DNA of 36,502 nucleotides from contig JAGFZX010000032.1 of NCBI GenBank assembly GCA_017889585.1, forward strand, positions 1-36,502, in the 5' to 3' direction. Position numbers and translations under genes: made by a program. The stretch comes from Bacillota bacterium (GTDB lineage: Bacteria; Bacillota; Negativicutes; DSM-13327). Positions 17,418 to 25,104 of the stretch are shown piece after piece (within the stretch, counting starts at the first letter, position 1; each line of letters opens with the position of its first letter). The notes under the pieces were generated by a model that was given only the letters and a program-made list of their open reading frames with translations, did no database searches and was not told the origin of the DNA.

Positions 17418-18023
17418 ATGTCTAAAAAAATATGGCTAATTCGTCACGGTGAAAGTACTGCCAACGCAGGATCTGCTACCGACAATCACGAAACTATCCC
17501 CTTGAGCCCAAAAGGATGGAAGCAAGCTGAGCAAATCAGCTTGCTTTTTAAAGGGGCTCCAAGTCTAATCATTACCTCACCTTTTACTCGTACTAGGCAG
17601 ACCGCCGAGCCGACCTTAAGACGTTTTCCAAATGTAAGGCATGAGGTTTGGGATGTACAGGAATTTACCTACTTAGCTCCTCATACCTGTACCAATACTA
17701 CTGCTGCCGAACGCAAAGCAAGAGTGAATGAATATTGGAATCGAGTTGATCCCAACGATATTGATGGTGAAGGTGCCGAAAGCTTTAGTATGCTACTATC
17801 CCGCGCAAAGATCGCTATCGATCATCTAAAACGACTCGAAGATGGATTTATAGTAATGTTCACTCACGCTCAATTTATGAGGGCTATGCATATTCTAAAA
17901 GCCAATAATACAGAAGATGCAAAGGCACTGATGAAACAGTTTAGAGAATTGCCACGATTTGAGAATTGCCAAGTTGTTGAATGGGATAATGATAAGACTG
18001 CTGACCAAGAATCAAATATATAA
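17418..18023 (+). CDS. Histidine phosphatase family protein (phosphoglycerate-mutase-like)
   Basis: A 201-residue cytoplasmic protein of the histidine phosphatase superfamily. The phosphohistidine motif is IRHGES (Arg9, His10), followed by the substrate arginine region TSPFTRTRQTA (around 53-63), the acid residue near Glu82 and the second catalytic histidine in FTHAQF (His150). It should hydrolyse a phosphoester through a phosphohistidine intermediate; the substrate is not predictable. GAGGGAG lies before the ATG. Both flanking regions end in hairpins, so it is a single-gene unit. Confidence 0.9.
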   Translation: MSKKIWLIRHGESTANAGSATDNHETIPLSPKGWKQAEQISLLFKGAPSLIITSPFTRTRQTAEPTLRRFPNVRHEVWDVQEFTYLAPHTCTNTTAAERKARVNEYWNRVDPNDIDGEGAESFSMLLSRAKIAIDHLKRLEDGFIVMFTHAQFMRAMHILKANNTEDAKALMKQFRELPRFENCQVVEWDNDKTADQESNI

Positions 18024-18029
18024 TGGCAA

Positions 18030-18072
18030 CTCCTGCAAGTAGTATATTCTTCTTGTAGGAGCTTATTTTTTA
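18030..18072 (+). terminator. Terminator of the histidine phosphatase gene
   Basis: CTCCTGCAAG (18030-18039) pairs with CTTGTAGGAG (18052-18061; one G-U) and is followed by a T-rich run to about 18072. Confidence 0.7.
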
Positions 18073-18123
18073 ATAACAAATAGACTAAAAATACAGCTTT
18101 GCTAATTTTGTAAGAGATAGTTT

Positions 18124-18164
18124 AAAGGCTCAACCAGCAGTAGCCTTCTGCTTGTTGAGCCTTT
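18124..18164. terminator. Second, bidirectional hairpin between convergent genes
   Basis: AAAGGCTCAACCAGCAG (18124-18140) pairs with CTGCTTGTTGAGCCTTT (18148-18164), one mismatch, with A/T runs on either side. It separates the phosphatase gene from the convergent GGDEF gene. Confidence 0.65.
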
Positions 18165-18208
18165 TGTCGTAGAAAATTCTGATTGAATCTTGTAGGAACC
18201 GTACTGGA

Positions 18209-19329
18209 TTATAAATCTTTAAGCTTAAACTGTACTTGGTTACGCCCGTTTCCTTTTGCTTGATATAAGGCTTCATCCGCCCTTTTCAAAACATCTTGAA
18301 ATGTTCGATCCTTTTCCCACACTTTGGTTATCCCAATACTTACAGTGGTGTGTAACAGCTGGTTATTAAAATATACTTTTCTTTCGTCGCATAATCGCCG
18401 CAATCTCTCAGCCATCTCTAATGCAGAGTTAAGATTGGTTTCAGGTAAAATTAAAGCAAATTCTTCGCCGCCTAATCTGCCTAAAACATCATTGTTTCGT
18501 TTGTTTTCAATAATGATATTTGTAAATGTTTTCAGATAATGATCGCCAGCATCATGTCCAAACTCATCATTTAGATGTTTAAATAAATCCAAATCTAATA
18601 TAATGGCTGAAAAAGATGTTTTATATCTGATAAATTTATCAAATTCTAAAGAGCCTAGCTGGAAGAATTTACGCCTATTTAACGCGCCTGTCAAATAATC
18701 AACAAATGCGATTTTTTCCAAATCCTCGCAAAGGTTTTGTTTCTGAAAAAAAGCATGGTATTGTTTTTGGCGAAACTGCTGTAGTCTATTAGCAATAAAT
18801 AATCCTAATACATTAGCTACAATATAGGATAGTGCAATAGTCTTGAATGATAAATCACTAATTGGATTTTTAAAGAATAAAATAACTACTAAATCTCCAA
18901 TGGTCAAAATACTCGCAAGAATACCCTTAATAGAGAGATTATTAGGAAAAACCAAAAATAATGCTAGGACTATTAGTGTGTCAATATACGTAAAATTAAT
19001 GTTAGTTAACGACCGAGATGTATTTATATATATTGATAGTAATATGTAAATAGTCGACCAAAGAAAAACTAGATAGTCGAATTGCTTTACGGTTCTTACA
19101 TGTTTTAATACAATAAGAATTATTGCTGAAAATACCAAAAAAACAACGCGGGCCAAAATTAACTCATAAAACTCATGACTCAATCCAAAATTTAAATAAT
19201 CTCCATAGCCCAAAAAACAAACAAAAAAAAAGTTATCAATATTACAATTTTTGTTTGTAATAAGTCATCTTTTAAGTAAAATTGTTCGGCTAATTTATCT
19301 GGATTAGAAGGTAGTAGATTTGATTGCAC
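18209..19329 (-). CDS. Membrane diguanylate cyclase, split by a T9 homopolymer frameshift
   Basis: The long frame (18209-19213, TTG start, no ribosome-binding site) covers several membrane helices and a GGDEF domain with DYLTGALNRR, LDLDLFKHLND, the active loop RLGGEEF, and an intact inhibitory site RNND five residues before it. Upstream, AGAGGTG precedes GTG 19327-19329, which reads VQSNLLPSNPDKLAEQF and enters a hydrophobic TKIVILITFF. This frame meets the long frame exactly in a T9 run (A9 on plus, 19223-19231). Adding one T joins them into a complete first membrane helix, FFFVCFLGYGDY. So the gene is either mutated, phase-variable, rescued by slippage, or affected by a sequencing error. 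If translated through, it makes c-di-GMP. Confidence 0.8.
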
Positions 19330-19500
19330 TCATTTACACCTCTTATTTAAAGCCTAAATTAATTATAAGCAAAACATATTTATGCTTAGATAGTAATAAT
19401 TAATCAACAAATATTGTATATATTTGAATATTATAACAATAAAAACCATTTTTCGTCAATAATAAGTAGGAAAAGCTCATTTTTAATAGAAAATAGCATG

Positions 19501-19556
19501 GAATTGCAAGGCCAAGGCTGGCCTTGCAATTCCTGAATACTTATGAAGTCACGAAT
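19501..19556. repeat. 14-bp perfect hairpin with a CTTATGAA box
   Basis: GAATTGCAAGGCCA (19501-19514) and TGGCCTTGCAATTC (19519-19532) form a perfect stem with a 4-base loop but no T-run. The box CTTATGAAGTCACGAAT follows at 19540-19556 and is shared with elements at 10991 and 20922; here its 3' pairing arm is lost. The rest of 19330-19664 is A/T-rich and has no gene. Confidence 0.55.
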
Positions 19557-19625
19557 CCACTGCTTTTCCCAGAGGAAGAATTTTCCTTAGGGAATTTGCT
19601 CTCTTTGAAATTTTACCATATAATA

Positions 19626-19649
19626 GTAGATGAGTAGATGAGTAGATGA
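19626..19649 (+). repeat. Three tandem copies of an octamer before the AIM24 gene
   Basis: GTAGATGA occurs three times without interruption (19626-19649), immediately before the AGGGGG ribosome-binding region. It may vary in copy number and could change the leader's spacing. Confidence 0.6.
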
Positions 19650-19664
19650 AAAGGGGGAATAAAA

Positions 19665-20708
19665 ATGGAGTGGTACTTAGATTATGACGGTAAGCAATTT
19701 GGCCCGCTGACTGTGACTCAAGCAAAAAGTTATGTTAGAGCTAATTCTAATGGTCTGGCATGGCGGGAAGGGTTTCCTGAGTGGGTTCCGATAAAAGCAA
19801 TAAACGAATTAGCGGAAACATCATCTATTGTATCTGGTCCGCCAACACGTAGTGTGCTTCCTCCAAGTTTACGTACTCGTACTTCTGATGAAGTGGACTA
19901 CCAAATATTTGGTACTGAAATGCAGTTTGTTGAAGTAGAACTTGATCCAGGTGAAAGCGTGGTTGCTGAAGCTGGAGCCATGATGTACAAAGATAGCACT
20001 GTGGAAATGGATACAATTTTTGGTGATGGATCGGCTAAAAGCAACCAAGGAGGCTTCTTTGATAAGTTAGTTGGTGCTGGTAAAAGGCTGCTGACAGGCG
20101 AAAGTTTGTTTATGACTGTTTTTAGTCACCGTGGTTATGGTAAAGCAAAAGTCGCTTTCGGCGCTCCCTATCCCGGCAATATCATACCGATGCCGTTATC
20201 TCAATTTGGTGGTACTATAATCTGCCAGAAAGACAGCTTTTTGTGTGCGGCAAAAGGTGTTTCAGTGGGGATTTATTTTCAGCGCAAAATCCTGACAGGA
20301 TTGTTTGGTGGTGAAGGATTTATCATGCAGAAACTTGATGGTGATGGTCTTGCATTTATGCATGCTGGTGGCACTATTGTTGAACGTCAACTCCAGTCGG
20401 GTGAAGTATTGCACGTTGATACTGGTTGTATTGTAGCTTTTGAGCCTAGTGTTCAGTTCGATATTCAGCAAGTGGGAAACATCAAGAGTGCTTTATTTGG
20501 TGGTGAAGGATTGTTTCTTGCGGTTTTAAAAGGTCCAGGGAAAATATGGCTGCAATCACTCCCCTTTTCACGATTAGCGGGACGTATGCTGGCAGCAGCA
20601 CCACAGAAAGGTGGAAATAGAGAGGAAGGCAGTGTGCTTGGCAAGGCTGTTCTAGGAGGCACTATACTTGGTGGTTTGGGCAGCTTCCTTGGCGGTGACG
20701 ATGAGTAA
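19665..20708 (+). CDS. AIM24/TIGR00266-family protein with N-terminal GYF_2-like domain
   Basis: A 347-residue protein. Residues 1-45 (WYLDYDGKQFGPLT, then GLAWREGFPEWVPI) match the GYF_2/DUF4339 pattern. Residues from about 77 to 300 match the AIM24 (DUF124, TIGR00266) beta-rich fold, with LDPGESVVAEAGAMMY, GKRLLTGESLFMTVF and GLFGGEGFIMQKLDGDG followed by FMHAGGTIVE. The C terminus is Gly-rich (GGTILGGLGSFLGG), like a membrane-interacting tail. The AIM24 family has no settled bacterial function; GYF_2 domains often sit on membrane-trafficking-like or interaction proteins. A strong AGGGGGA site precedes the ATG. It is a single gene with terminators downstream. Confidence 0.88.
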   Translation: MEWYLDYDGKQFGPLTVTQAKSYVRANSNGLAWREGFPEWVPIKAINELAETSSIVSGPPTRSVLPPSLRTRTSDEVDYQIFGTEMQFVEVELDPGESVVAEAGAMMYKDSTVEMDTIFGDGSAKSNQGGFFDKLVGAGKRLLTGESLFMTVFSHRGYGKAKVAFGAPYPGNIIPMPLSQFGGTIICQKDSFLCAAKGVSVGIYFQRKILTGLFGGEGFIMQKLDGDGLAFMHAGGTIVERQLQSGEVLHVDTGCIVAFEPSVQFDIQQVGNIKSALFGGEGLFLAVLKGPGKIWLQSLPFSRLAGRMLAAAPQKGGNREEGSVLGKAVLGGTILGGLGSFLGGDDE

Positions 20709-20748
20709 GTAGCTAAAATAAGGTAATGAATATATCAAATAATAGGAT

Positions 20749-20851
20749 GGATTTGTAAGGTCACAGATCACCCCTACTAATCAAATCCGGATTTTTTATC
20801 TATACATAGTAAAAGCTATTTGTCTAAATTATGGCAAATAGCTTTTTTTTT
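20749..20851 (+). terminator. Two consecutive terminators after the AIM24 gene
   Basis: First: GGATTTG (20749-20755) with CAAATCC (20782-20788), then a T6 run. Second: AAAAGCTATTTG (20811-20822) with CAAATAGCTTTT (20835-20846) and nine T bases. The second resembles the hairpin at 12905. Confidence 0.75.
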
Positions 20852-20921
20852 GTGTGCCCAGCATATATATTTACTCGTCGGTATAAGTTCGGATTGTCGT
20901 GCAAAAATTAAAGCCAGATTA

Positions 20922-20952
20922 CTTATGAAACCACGAATTTCGTGGTTTTTTT
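20922..20952 (+). terminator. Terminator with CTTATGAA box (copy B)
   Basis: CTTATGAA leads into AAACCACGA (20928-20936) pairing with TCGTGGTTT (20940-20948), ATT loop, then T7. It is near-identical in layout to 10991-11021, with compensating changes in the stem. No other gene is visible in 20709-21250. Confidence 0.75.
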
Positions 20953-21170
20953 ACCTTGAGTGATTTTAAAAGGTCTCAGAATTTGCTCCTATGGTGAAAC
21001 AAAAGAGTTGATTTTGTTAAGAAAGCATTAGCTGGCAATGAAACAGGGCAGTAAAGACGTGGAGCAAGGAATTGAGTTCATAAGTCATGCCAGGAAGGAT
21101 TTACATTCCAGCATTGGCACAATCGGCAAATTGCATTTTTAAATAGTTATAAAATTTAAAATAATTAGTA

Positions 21171-21231
21171 TTTACATTTAAAATATGATATGTAATAATA
21201 AACGTAGGATGTAGTATGTAATACATACTAC
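21171..21231 (+). promoter_or_regulatory. Promoter and palindromic operator of the acid-catabolism operon
   Basis: TTTACA (21171-21176) and TAATAA (21193-21198), 16-base spacer, form a plausible promoter with start near 21205. Directly downstream lies the perfect palindrome GTAGTATGTA-A-TACATACTAC (21211-21231). FadR-type GntR proteins bind such short inverted GT...AC repeats, and a FadR-type gene is in this operon. Binding here would block the elongating or initiating polymerase. Confidence 0.65.
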
Positions 21232-21250
21232 AAAAAAGGAGGGCTTTTTT

Positions 21251-21925
21251 ATGAAAGTAGCTTTGGTTTATACGGGTACTACACCAGAATTGATTGAGTT
21301 GGTAGAAAAAGAGGTTCGGCAATTGCTTCCGAAAGATACTGAGATAATCAGTAATCAGGATCCGTCGATTATTGCAGAAGTTAGAGAGGCCGGATATGTT
21401 ACAGCACCACCGGCGGCTAGACTTGTTAGCATGTTTATGAAGGCGGTATGTGATGGTGCAGATGCGATTCTCAATATTTGCTCATCAGTAGGAGAGGTAG
21501 CTGACGCAGCACAAGATATTGGCAAATATACTGGTATTCCAATCGTACGTATTGACGAGGAAATGTGCCGGGAAGCGGTAAAAGAGGGAGCATGTATCGG
21601 TGTTATGGCTACGTTGCCAACGACTCTAGCTCCAACAAAAAATACTATCATGCGGGTAGCACGGGAAATGAACAAGCATGTAGAATTAGTTGATGTATTG
21701 GTTGACGGCGGTTTTGGCCTTGATCAAGAACAATTCAAAGAACTGATGACCAAATATGCAGGAGAAATTTCTGATAAAGTCGATGTTATTTTGTTTGCAC
21801 AAGGTTCTATGGCTTACTGTGAAGAATATATTCATCACAAATATGGTAAACCGGTTTTGTCCAGTCCGAGATTCGGTGCATTAGCACTTAAAGAAGCTTT
21901 GGTGAAACAAGGTTTAATAAAATAA
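21251..21925 (+). CDS. Asp/Glu/hydantoin racemase superfamily protein, one catalytic cysteine only
   Basis: A 224-residue cytoplasmic protein of the Asp/Glu racemase fold. The N-terminal strand MKVALVYTGT and the first active-site loop NICSSVGEVAD (Cys77) are conserved. The second loop, which in racemases carries the partner cysteine (pattern L-G-C-x-G-M), reads LFAQGSMAYC, so the cysteine is replaced by Gln184; Cys190 is six residues off. True racemases and maleate isomerases use two cysteines, while arylmalonate decarboxylase uses one. I therefore expect an isomerase, decarboxylase or lyase activity other than simple racemisation. First gene of the operon; AAAGGAGGG precedes its ATG. Confidence 0.85.
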   Translation: MKVALVYTGTTPELIELVEKEVRQLLPKDTEIISNQDPSIIAEVREAGYVTAPPAARLVSMFMKAVCDGADAILNICSSVGEVADAAQDIGKYTGIPIVRIDEEMCREAVKEGACIGVMATLPTTLAPTKNTIMRVAREMNKHVELVDVLVDGGFGLDQEQFKELMTKYAGEISDKVDVILFAQGSMAYCEEYIHHKYGKPVLSSPRFGALALKEALVKQGLIK

Positions 21926-21957
21926 AGCTTGTATAAAATCGAAAAGGAGCGAAACAA

Positions 21958-22932
21958 ATGATAGAGAGATTAGGGAAAATCGTAAAATTTATTACAAGGT
22001 TTTTCTCTTTGTGGATTATTCTGGGTGTTATTGCCGCCTATATGACTCCTGAAACGTTTAAGCCATTATCCCAATATGTTGGCTATTGTATTATGGCGGT
22101 TATGCTGAGTATGGGGCTTACTGTATCAGTGAACGATTTTAAGCTGATTTTTTCCCGGCCTAAAGACGTATTCTGGGGTATTGTTTTACGCTATATGATC
22201 ATGCCGTTTATTGCATTTGGATTAACAAAGGTGCTTGACTTGCCGCCAGCTTTGGCTGCGGGGCTTATCCTTGTAGGATGCTGCCCGAGTGGAGTAGCCA
22301 GCAATGTTATGACATTTTTGGCTAAAGGGGATACTGCACTCTCGATAACGGTTTCTACCATCAATACAATTATAGCGCCTTTTATTACGCCGTTTATGTT
22401 TGTTTTTTTGGTTGGTACCATAGTCCCAGTTGATGCTAATAAGATTCTGGTAGATATATTAAAGATTGTTCTGATACCAGTAATTTTAGGAGCTGGTATT
22501 CGGGCGGTTGCGTCTGATTTTGTTGATAAGATTATGCCGATTATTCCAATTGTATCTGTTATTGCCATTTTTGTTACGACTAGTTCAGGGTTTGCCCTCA
22601 GTGCCGGTTCACTGGCGAATGTTGCTTTGATTGCTATTGTAGCCGTAGTTTTGCACAATATACTTGGTCTTACAACAGGATATTGGGCTGCACGTGGTGT
22701 AGGAATGCCTCATTTCAAAGCCAAGGCTATTTCTTTTGAAATAGGCATGGAAAATGGTGGTTTGGCGATGGCGTTGGCAATAGCGCATCTTGCCCCATTA
22801 GCCTTTATACCAGCTGCCATATTTAATTTGGTACACAATCTTACTGGCCCAACCTTGGCAAGTTACTGGCGAGAAAAAGAAGAAAAAAAAGCAGCTGTTG
22901 CAGAAAATGGGGAAAGTATTGTACAATCCTAA
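21958..22932 (+). CDS. BASS-family organic acid/sodium symporter
   Basis: A 324-residue inner-membrane protein with about 10 helices of the bile acid:sodium symporter family. The family core is visible: the crossover motif GCCPSGVASNVMTFLAKGD, then LSITVSTINT, and in the second half EIGMENGGLAMALAIAHL. These proteins import organic anions such as bile acids, pantothenate or 2-oxo acids with Na+. It follows the racemase-like gene by 32 bases with an AAGGAG site and so probably imports the operon's carboxylate substrate. Specificity unknown. Confidence 0.92.
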   Translation: MIERLGKIVKFITRFFSLWIILGVIAAYMTPETFKPLSQYVGYCIMAVMLSMGLTVSVNDFKLIFSRPKDVFWGIVLRYMIMPFIAFGLTKVLDLPPALAAGLILVGCCPSGVASNVMTFLAKGDTALSITVSTINTIIAPFITPFMFVFLVGTIVPVDANKILVDILKIVLIPVILGAGIRAVASDFVDKIMPIIPIVSVIAIFVTTSSGFALSAGSLANVALIAIVAVVLHNILGLTTGYWAARGVGMPHFKAKAISFEIGMENGGLAMALAIAHLAPLAFIPAAIFNLVHNLTGPTLASYWREKEEKKAAVAENGESIVQS

Positions 22933-22996
22933 AATTCGCTTAATGGTAAAAGGGCCTCTATAGAGAAATAACTAAAATAAAAAGGGGTTGATAATA

Positions 22997-23404
22997 GTGG
23001 AGAATATTACACTTGCATTGGCGAAAAAAATAGGAAATTATGCTGAAGAGATCGTTGTGAAAGAATATGGGGCAAAACCATTTAGTGTAGCGATTTGCGA
23101 TAAAGACGGATTTTTAGTTTTGTTCAGTAAGCAGGATGGTGCCAAATTACTGACGATCAATCTTACGCCAAATAAAGCTTATACGGCTGCAAGAATGGGA
23201 GTAAGTACGGCTGATTTTCTGCTGCGGTTGCAGCGAGACAATCTCAATATATCTTATTTTGCTGACGATAAATTTGTGGGGATGCCAGGTGGTGTACCGA
23301 TATATAATGATCAACAACAGATCATCGGTGCAGTCGGCATTGGCGGGCTGAAAGAAGATGGAGAAGTTGCTGCCAAAGTCGCTGCTATGGCCGCTAATTT
23401 ATAA
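22997..23404 (+). CDS. GlcG/HbpS-like protein (DUF336)
   Basis: A 135-residue protein of the GlcG/HbpS (DUF336) family. Recognisable features are the N-terminal helix ITLALAKKIGNYAEE, SVAICDKDGFLVLFSKQDGA, the KAYTAARMGVSTADF helix, and the conserved GMPGGVPIYNDQQQIIGAVG loop. I use GTG 22997, 9 bases after AAAGGGG; the TTG at 22988 touches that site. GlcG-type proteins are commonly encoded with acid or diol degradation genes and some bind haem, but the catalytic role is not established. It is the third gene of the operon. Confidence 0.88.
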   Translation: MENITLALAKKIGNYAEEIVVKEYGAKPFSVAICDKDGFLVLFSKQDGAKLLTINLTPNKAYTAARMGVSTADFLLRLQRDNLNISYFADDKFVGMPGGVPIYNDQQQIIGAVGIGGLKEDGEVAAKVAAMAANL

Positions 23405-23468
23405 TGAATTACTTAATTGTAGTTAATTGTTTTTAAGAAAGTATTTATCAATAGAATAGGTCATTTTA

Positions 23469-23497
23469 TTGTCTTGGACCGACGTATGATGTATACT
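23469..23497 (+). promoter_or_regulatory. Promoter of the GntR gene with overlapping operator
   Basis: TTGTCT (23469-23474) and TATACT (23492-23497), 17-base spacer. The imperfect palindrome GTATGATGTATAC (23484-23496) covers the -10 region and resembles the arms of the operator at 21211, which fits autoregulation. Confidence 0.6.
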
Positions 23498-23527
23498 TAA
23501 AAGCAAAATATCATTAGGGGGTCCAGG

Positions 23528-24244
23528 ATGACAAAAGAAACTTTTTTAAAAGAAATAGGCGGCAAATCTGTTGTAGAGCAGATTGTTGATAATATTACAA
23601 ATGCTATCATCAATGGAGAGTTAAAACCAGGCGATAAGATCCCTACAGAGAACGAACTTTGTGCATCCATGGGAGTTGGCAGAAATTCTGTTCGCGAGGC
23701 AATTAAGATATTAGGAGCATATGGCGTTATTAATATCAAACGTGCGGAAGGGACTTTTGTAACACAAAATTATGATAGCAAAATGCTATATCCTGTATTA
23801 TATGGGATTATTTTACAAAAAGATTCTGCTAATAAAATTGTGGAACTGCGCAAAATAATTGATGTGGGGATACTCCAATTGGCGATAGATAAGCTGGATA
23901 TGGAATCCTTACATAAAGCTGAACAAGCTATGAAGGATATTGAAAAAACGATTACAGCTTCCAGTGTAGAAGCAAAGGATATATTTGAAGCAGATATTGC
24001 GTTTCACATGGTATTGGTTGATATTACCGAAAATCCATTGCTAAAAGGAATTGGTTTCTATGTAGATCAGATTACTCGAAAATCCAGGATAAAAGCGATA
24101 GAAAAGTTTTTGAAGGACAATGCAACAGAGCAGTTTCTGCTAATGCATAAGGAAATGCTGCGTGTATTAAAAGAAAAAGATCGGAATCAGATTAATAAAG
24201 TAGTAGAAAATCATTATCAATATTGGGAAAAAGTAAACTATTAA
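23528..24244 (+). CDS. GntR-family (FadR/FCD type) transcriptional regulator
   Basis: A 238-residue regulator. The winged helix-turn-helix occupies residues 15-85, with IINGELKPGDKIPTENELC, MGVGRNSVREAIKIL and the wing KRAEGTFV. The C-terminal all-helical FCD effector domain spans about 95-230 and holds the metal-binding-type aspartate and histidine in DIAFHMVLVD. FCD regulators bind carboxylic acids and are usually repressors of their own operons. Its gene sits between glcG-like and BKACE genes, behind a promoter containing an operator-like site; the operon's palindrome at 21211 is the other predicted target. Ligand unknown, presumably the substrate or an intermediate. Confidence 0.93.
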   Translation: MTKETFLKEIGGKSVVEQIVDNITNAIINGELKPGDKIPTENELCASMGVGRNSVREAIKILGAYGVINIKRAEGTFVTQNYDSKMLYPVLYGIILQKDSANKIVELRKIIDVGILQLAIDKLDMESLHKAEQAMKDIEKTITASSVEAKDIFEADIAFHMVLVDITENPLLKGIGFYVDQITRKSRIKAIEKFLKDNATEQFLLMHKEMLRVLKEKDRNQINKVVENHYQYWEKVNY

Positions 24245-24284
24245 TCAGCCATTGATGTGTAAGCTTTGTTATAGGAGGAGAAAA

Positions 24285-25088
24285 ATGGATAAAGTAATGA
24301 TTTCAGTTGCTCCCGTAGCTAGTACAGATAAAAAAATAGTTCCGGATAAAATTGCTGAAGATGTTCTAAATTGCTGGAAGGCAGGAGCTTCTATGGTGCA
24401 TTTGCATGTGCGCGATGCTCTGGGGAATCTGACTACAGATATGAGTCTCTTGGAAGAAACGTTGCGGATGATTCGAAGGGATTCCGATATCATAATCGAA
24501 GTATCAACTGGCGGTGTTTCCAATCTTTCAATCAAGGAACGTTGTGTGCCATTGTATTCGGATCTTGTTGAAGCCTGTTCTTTAAATGTTGGTTCCACGA
24601 ATTTGGGTAAGGCCGTATATTGCAATCCAATTGATGATGTGGAATATTGTATCCGCGAATTATTAAAAATGAAAAAAACTCCAGAAGTGGAGGTATTTGA
24701 AATTGGCCACACCTTTGCGATGAAAGAACTTATGGCAAAATATGATTTTTGCAATCCGGTGCTTTTCAGCATTGTTTTGGGGCATAAGGGAGAAGCTCCA
24801 GCCACACCGCAAGCATTGGCCGCTATGATTCAGATGATTCCGTCGGAGGCTCTCTGGGGCATCACCCAAGCAAACAGAAGGGATTTTTCCATTATTGCGG
24901 CGGCTATTGGAATGGGGGCCAGTACCGTTAGAATTGGTTTTGAAGACAGTAATTATTTGGACGCTAATACAGTAGTCGATACCAATGCTCCCTTGGTAGA
25001 AAAGACCGTACGATTGCTTAGAGCTATGGACAAAGAACCGATGAGTCCTGCTGAGGCAAGACAACAATTTAATATATTCGGTAAATAA
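24285..25088 (+). CDS. BKACE family enzyme (DUF849, beta-keto acid cleavage)
   Basis: A 267-residue TIM-barrel enzyme of the BKACE family. These Zn enzymes convert a beta-keto acid plus acetyl-CoA into acetoacetate plus a new acyl-CoA (Kce does this in lysine fermentation). The zinc ligands are visible: His39 and His41 in MVHLHVRD and Glu220 in VRIGFEDS. Further conserved active-site positions are STGG (74-77), Arg216 and Asp221. I chose ATG 24285 because AGGAGG lies just upstream; the longer frame from 24252 adds a basic, unconserved stretch. It follows the regulator by 40 bases and precedes the kinase by 16. The substrate is not known. Confidence 0.92.
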   Translation: MDKVMISVAPVASTDKKIVPDKIAEDVLNCWKAGASMVHLHVRDALGNLTTDMSLLEETLRMIRRDSDIIIEVSTGGVSNLSIKERCVPLYSDLVEACSLNVGSTNLGKAVYCNPIDDVEYCIRELLKMKKTPEVEVFEIGHTFAMKELMAKYDFCNPVLFSIVLGHKGEAPATPQALAAMIQMIPSEALWGITQANRRDFSIIAAAIGMGASTVRIGFEDSNYLDANTVVDTNAPLVEKTVRLLRAMDKEPMSPAEARQQFNIFGK

Positions 25089-25104
25089 ATAGGATGTTGA
25101 AAAC

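Noticed and set aside
22191..22658. 155-codon minus-strand ORF
   Set aside because: Antisense shadow of the BASS transporter with low-complexity Ile/Thr composition.
24269..24805. 178-codon minus-strand ORF
   Set aside because: Lies fully antisense to the BKACE gene, whose zinc motifs are intact; it is a shadow of that coding frame.
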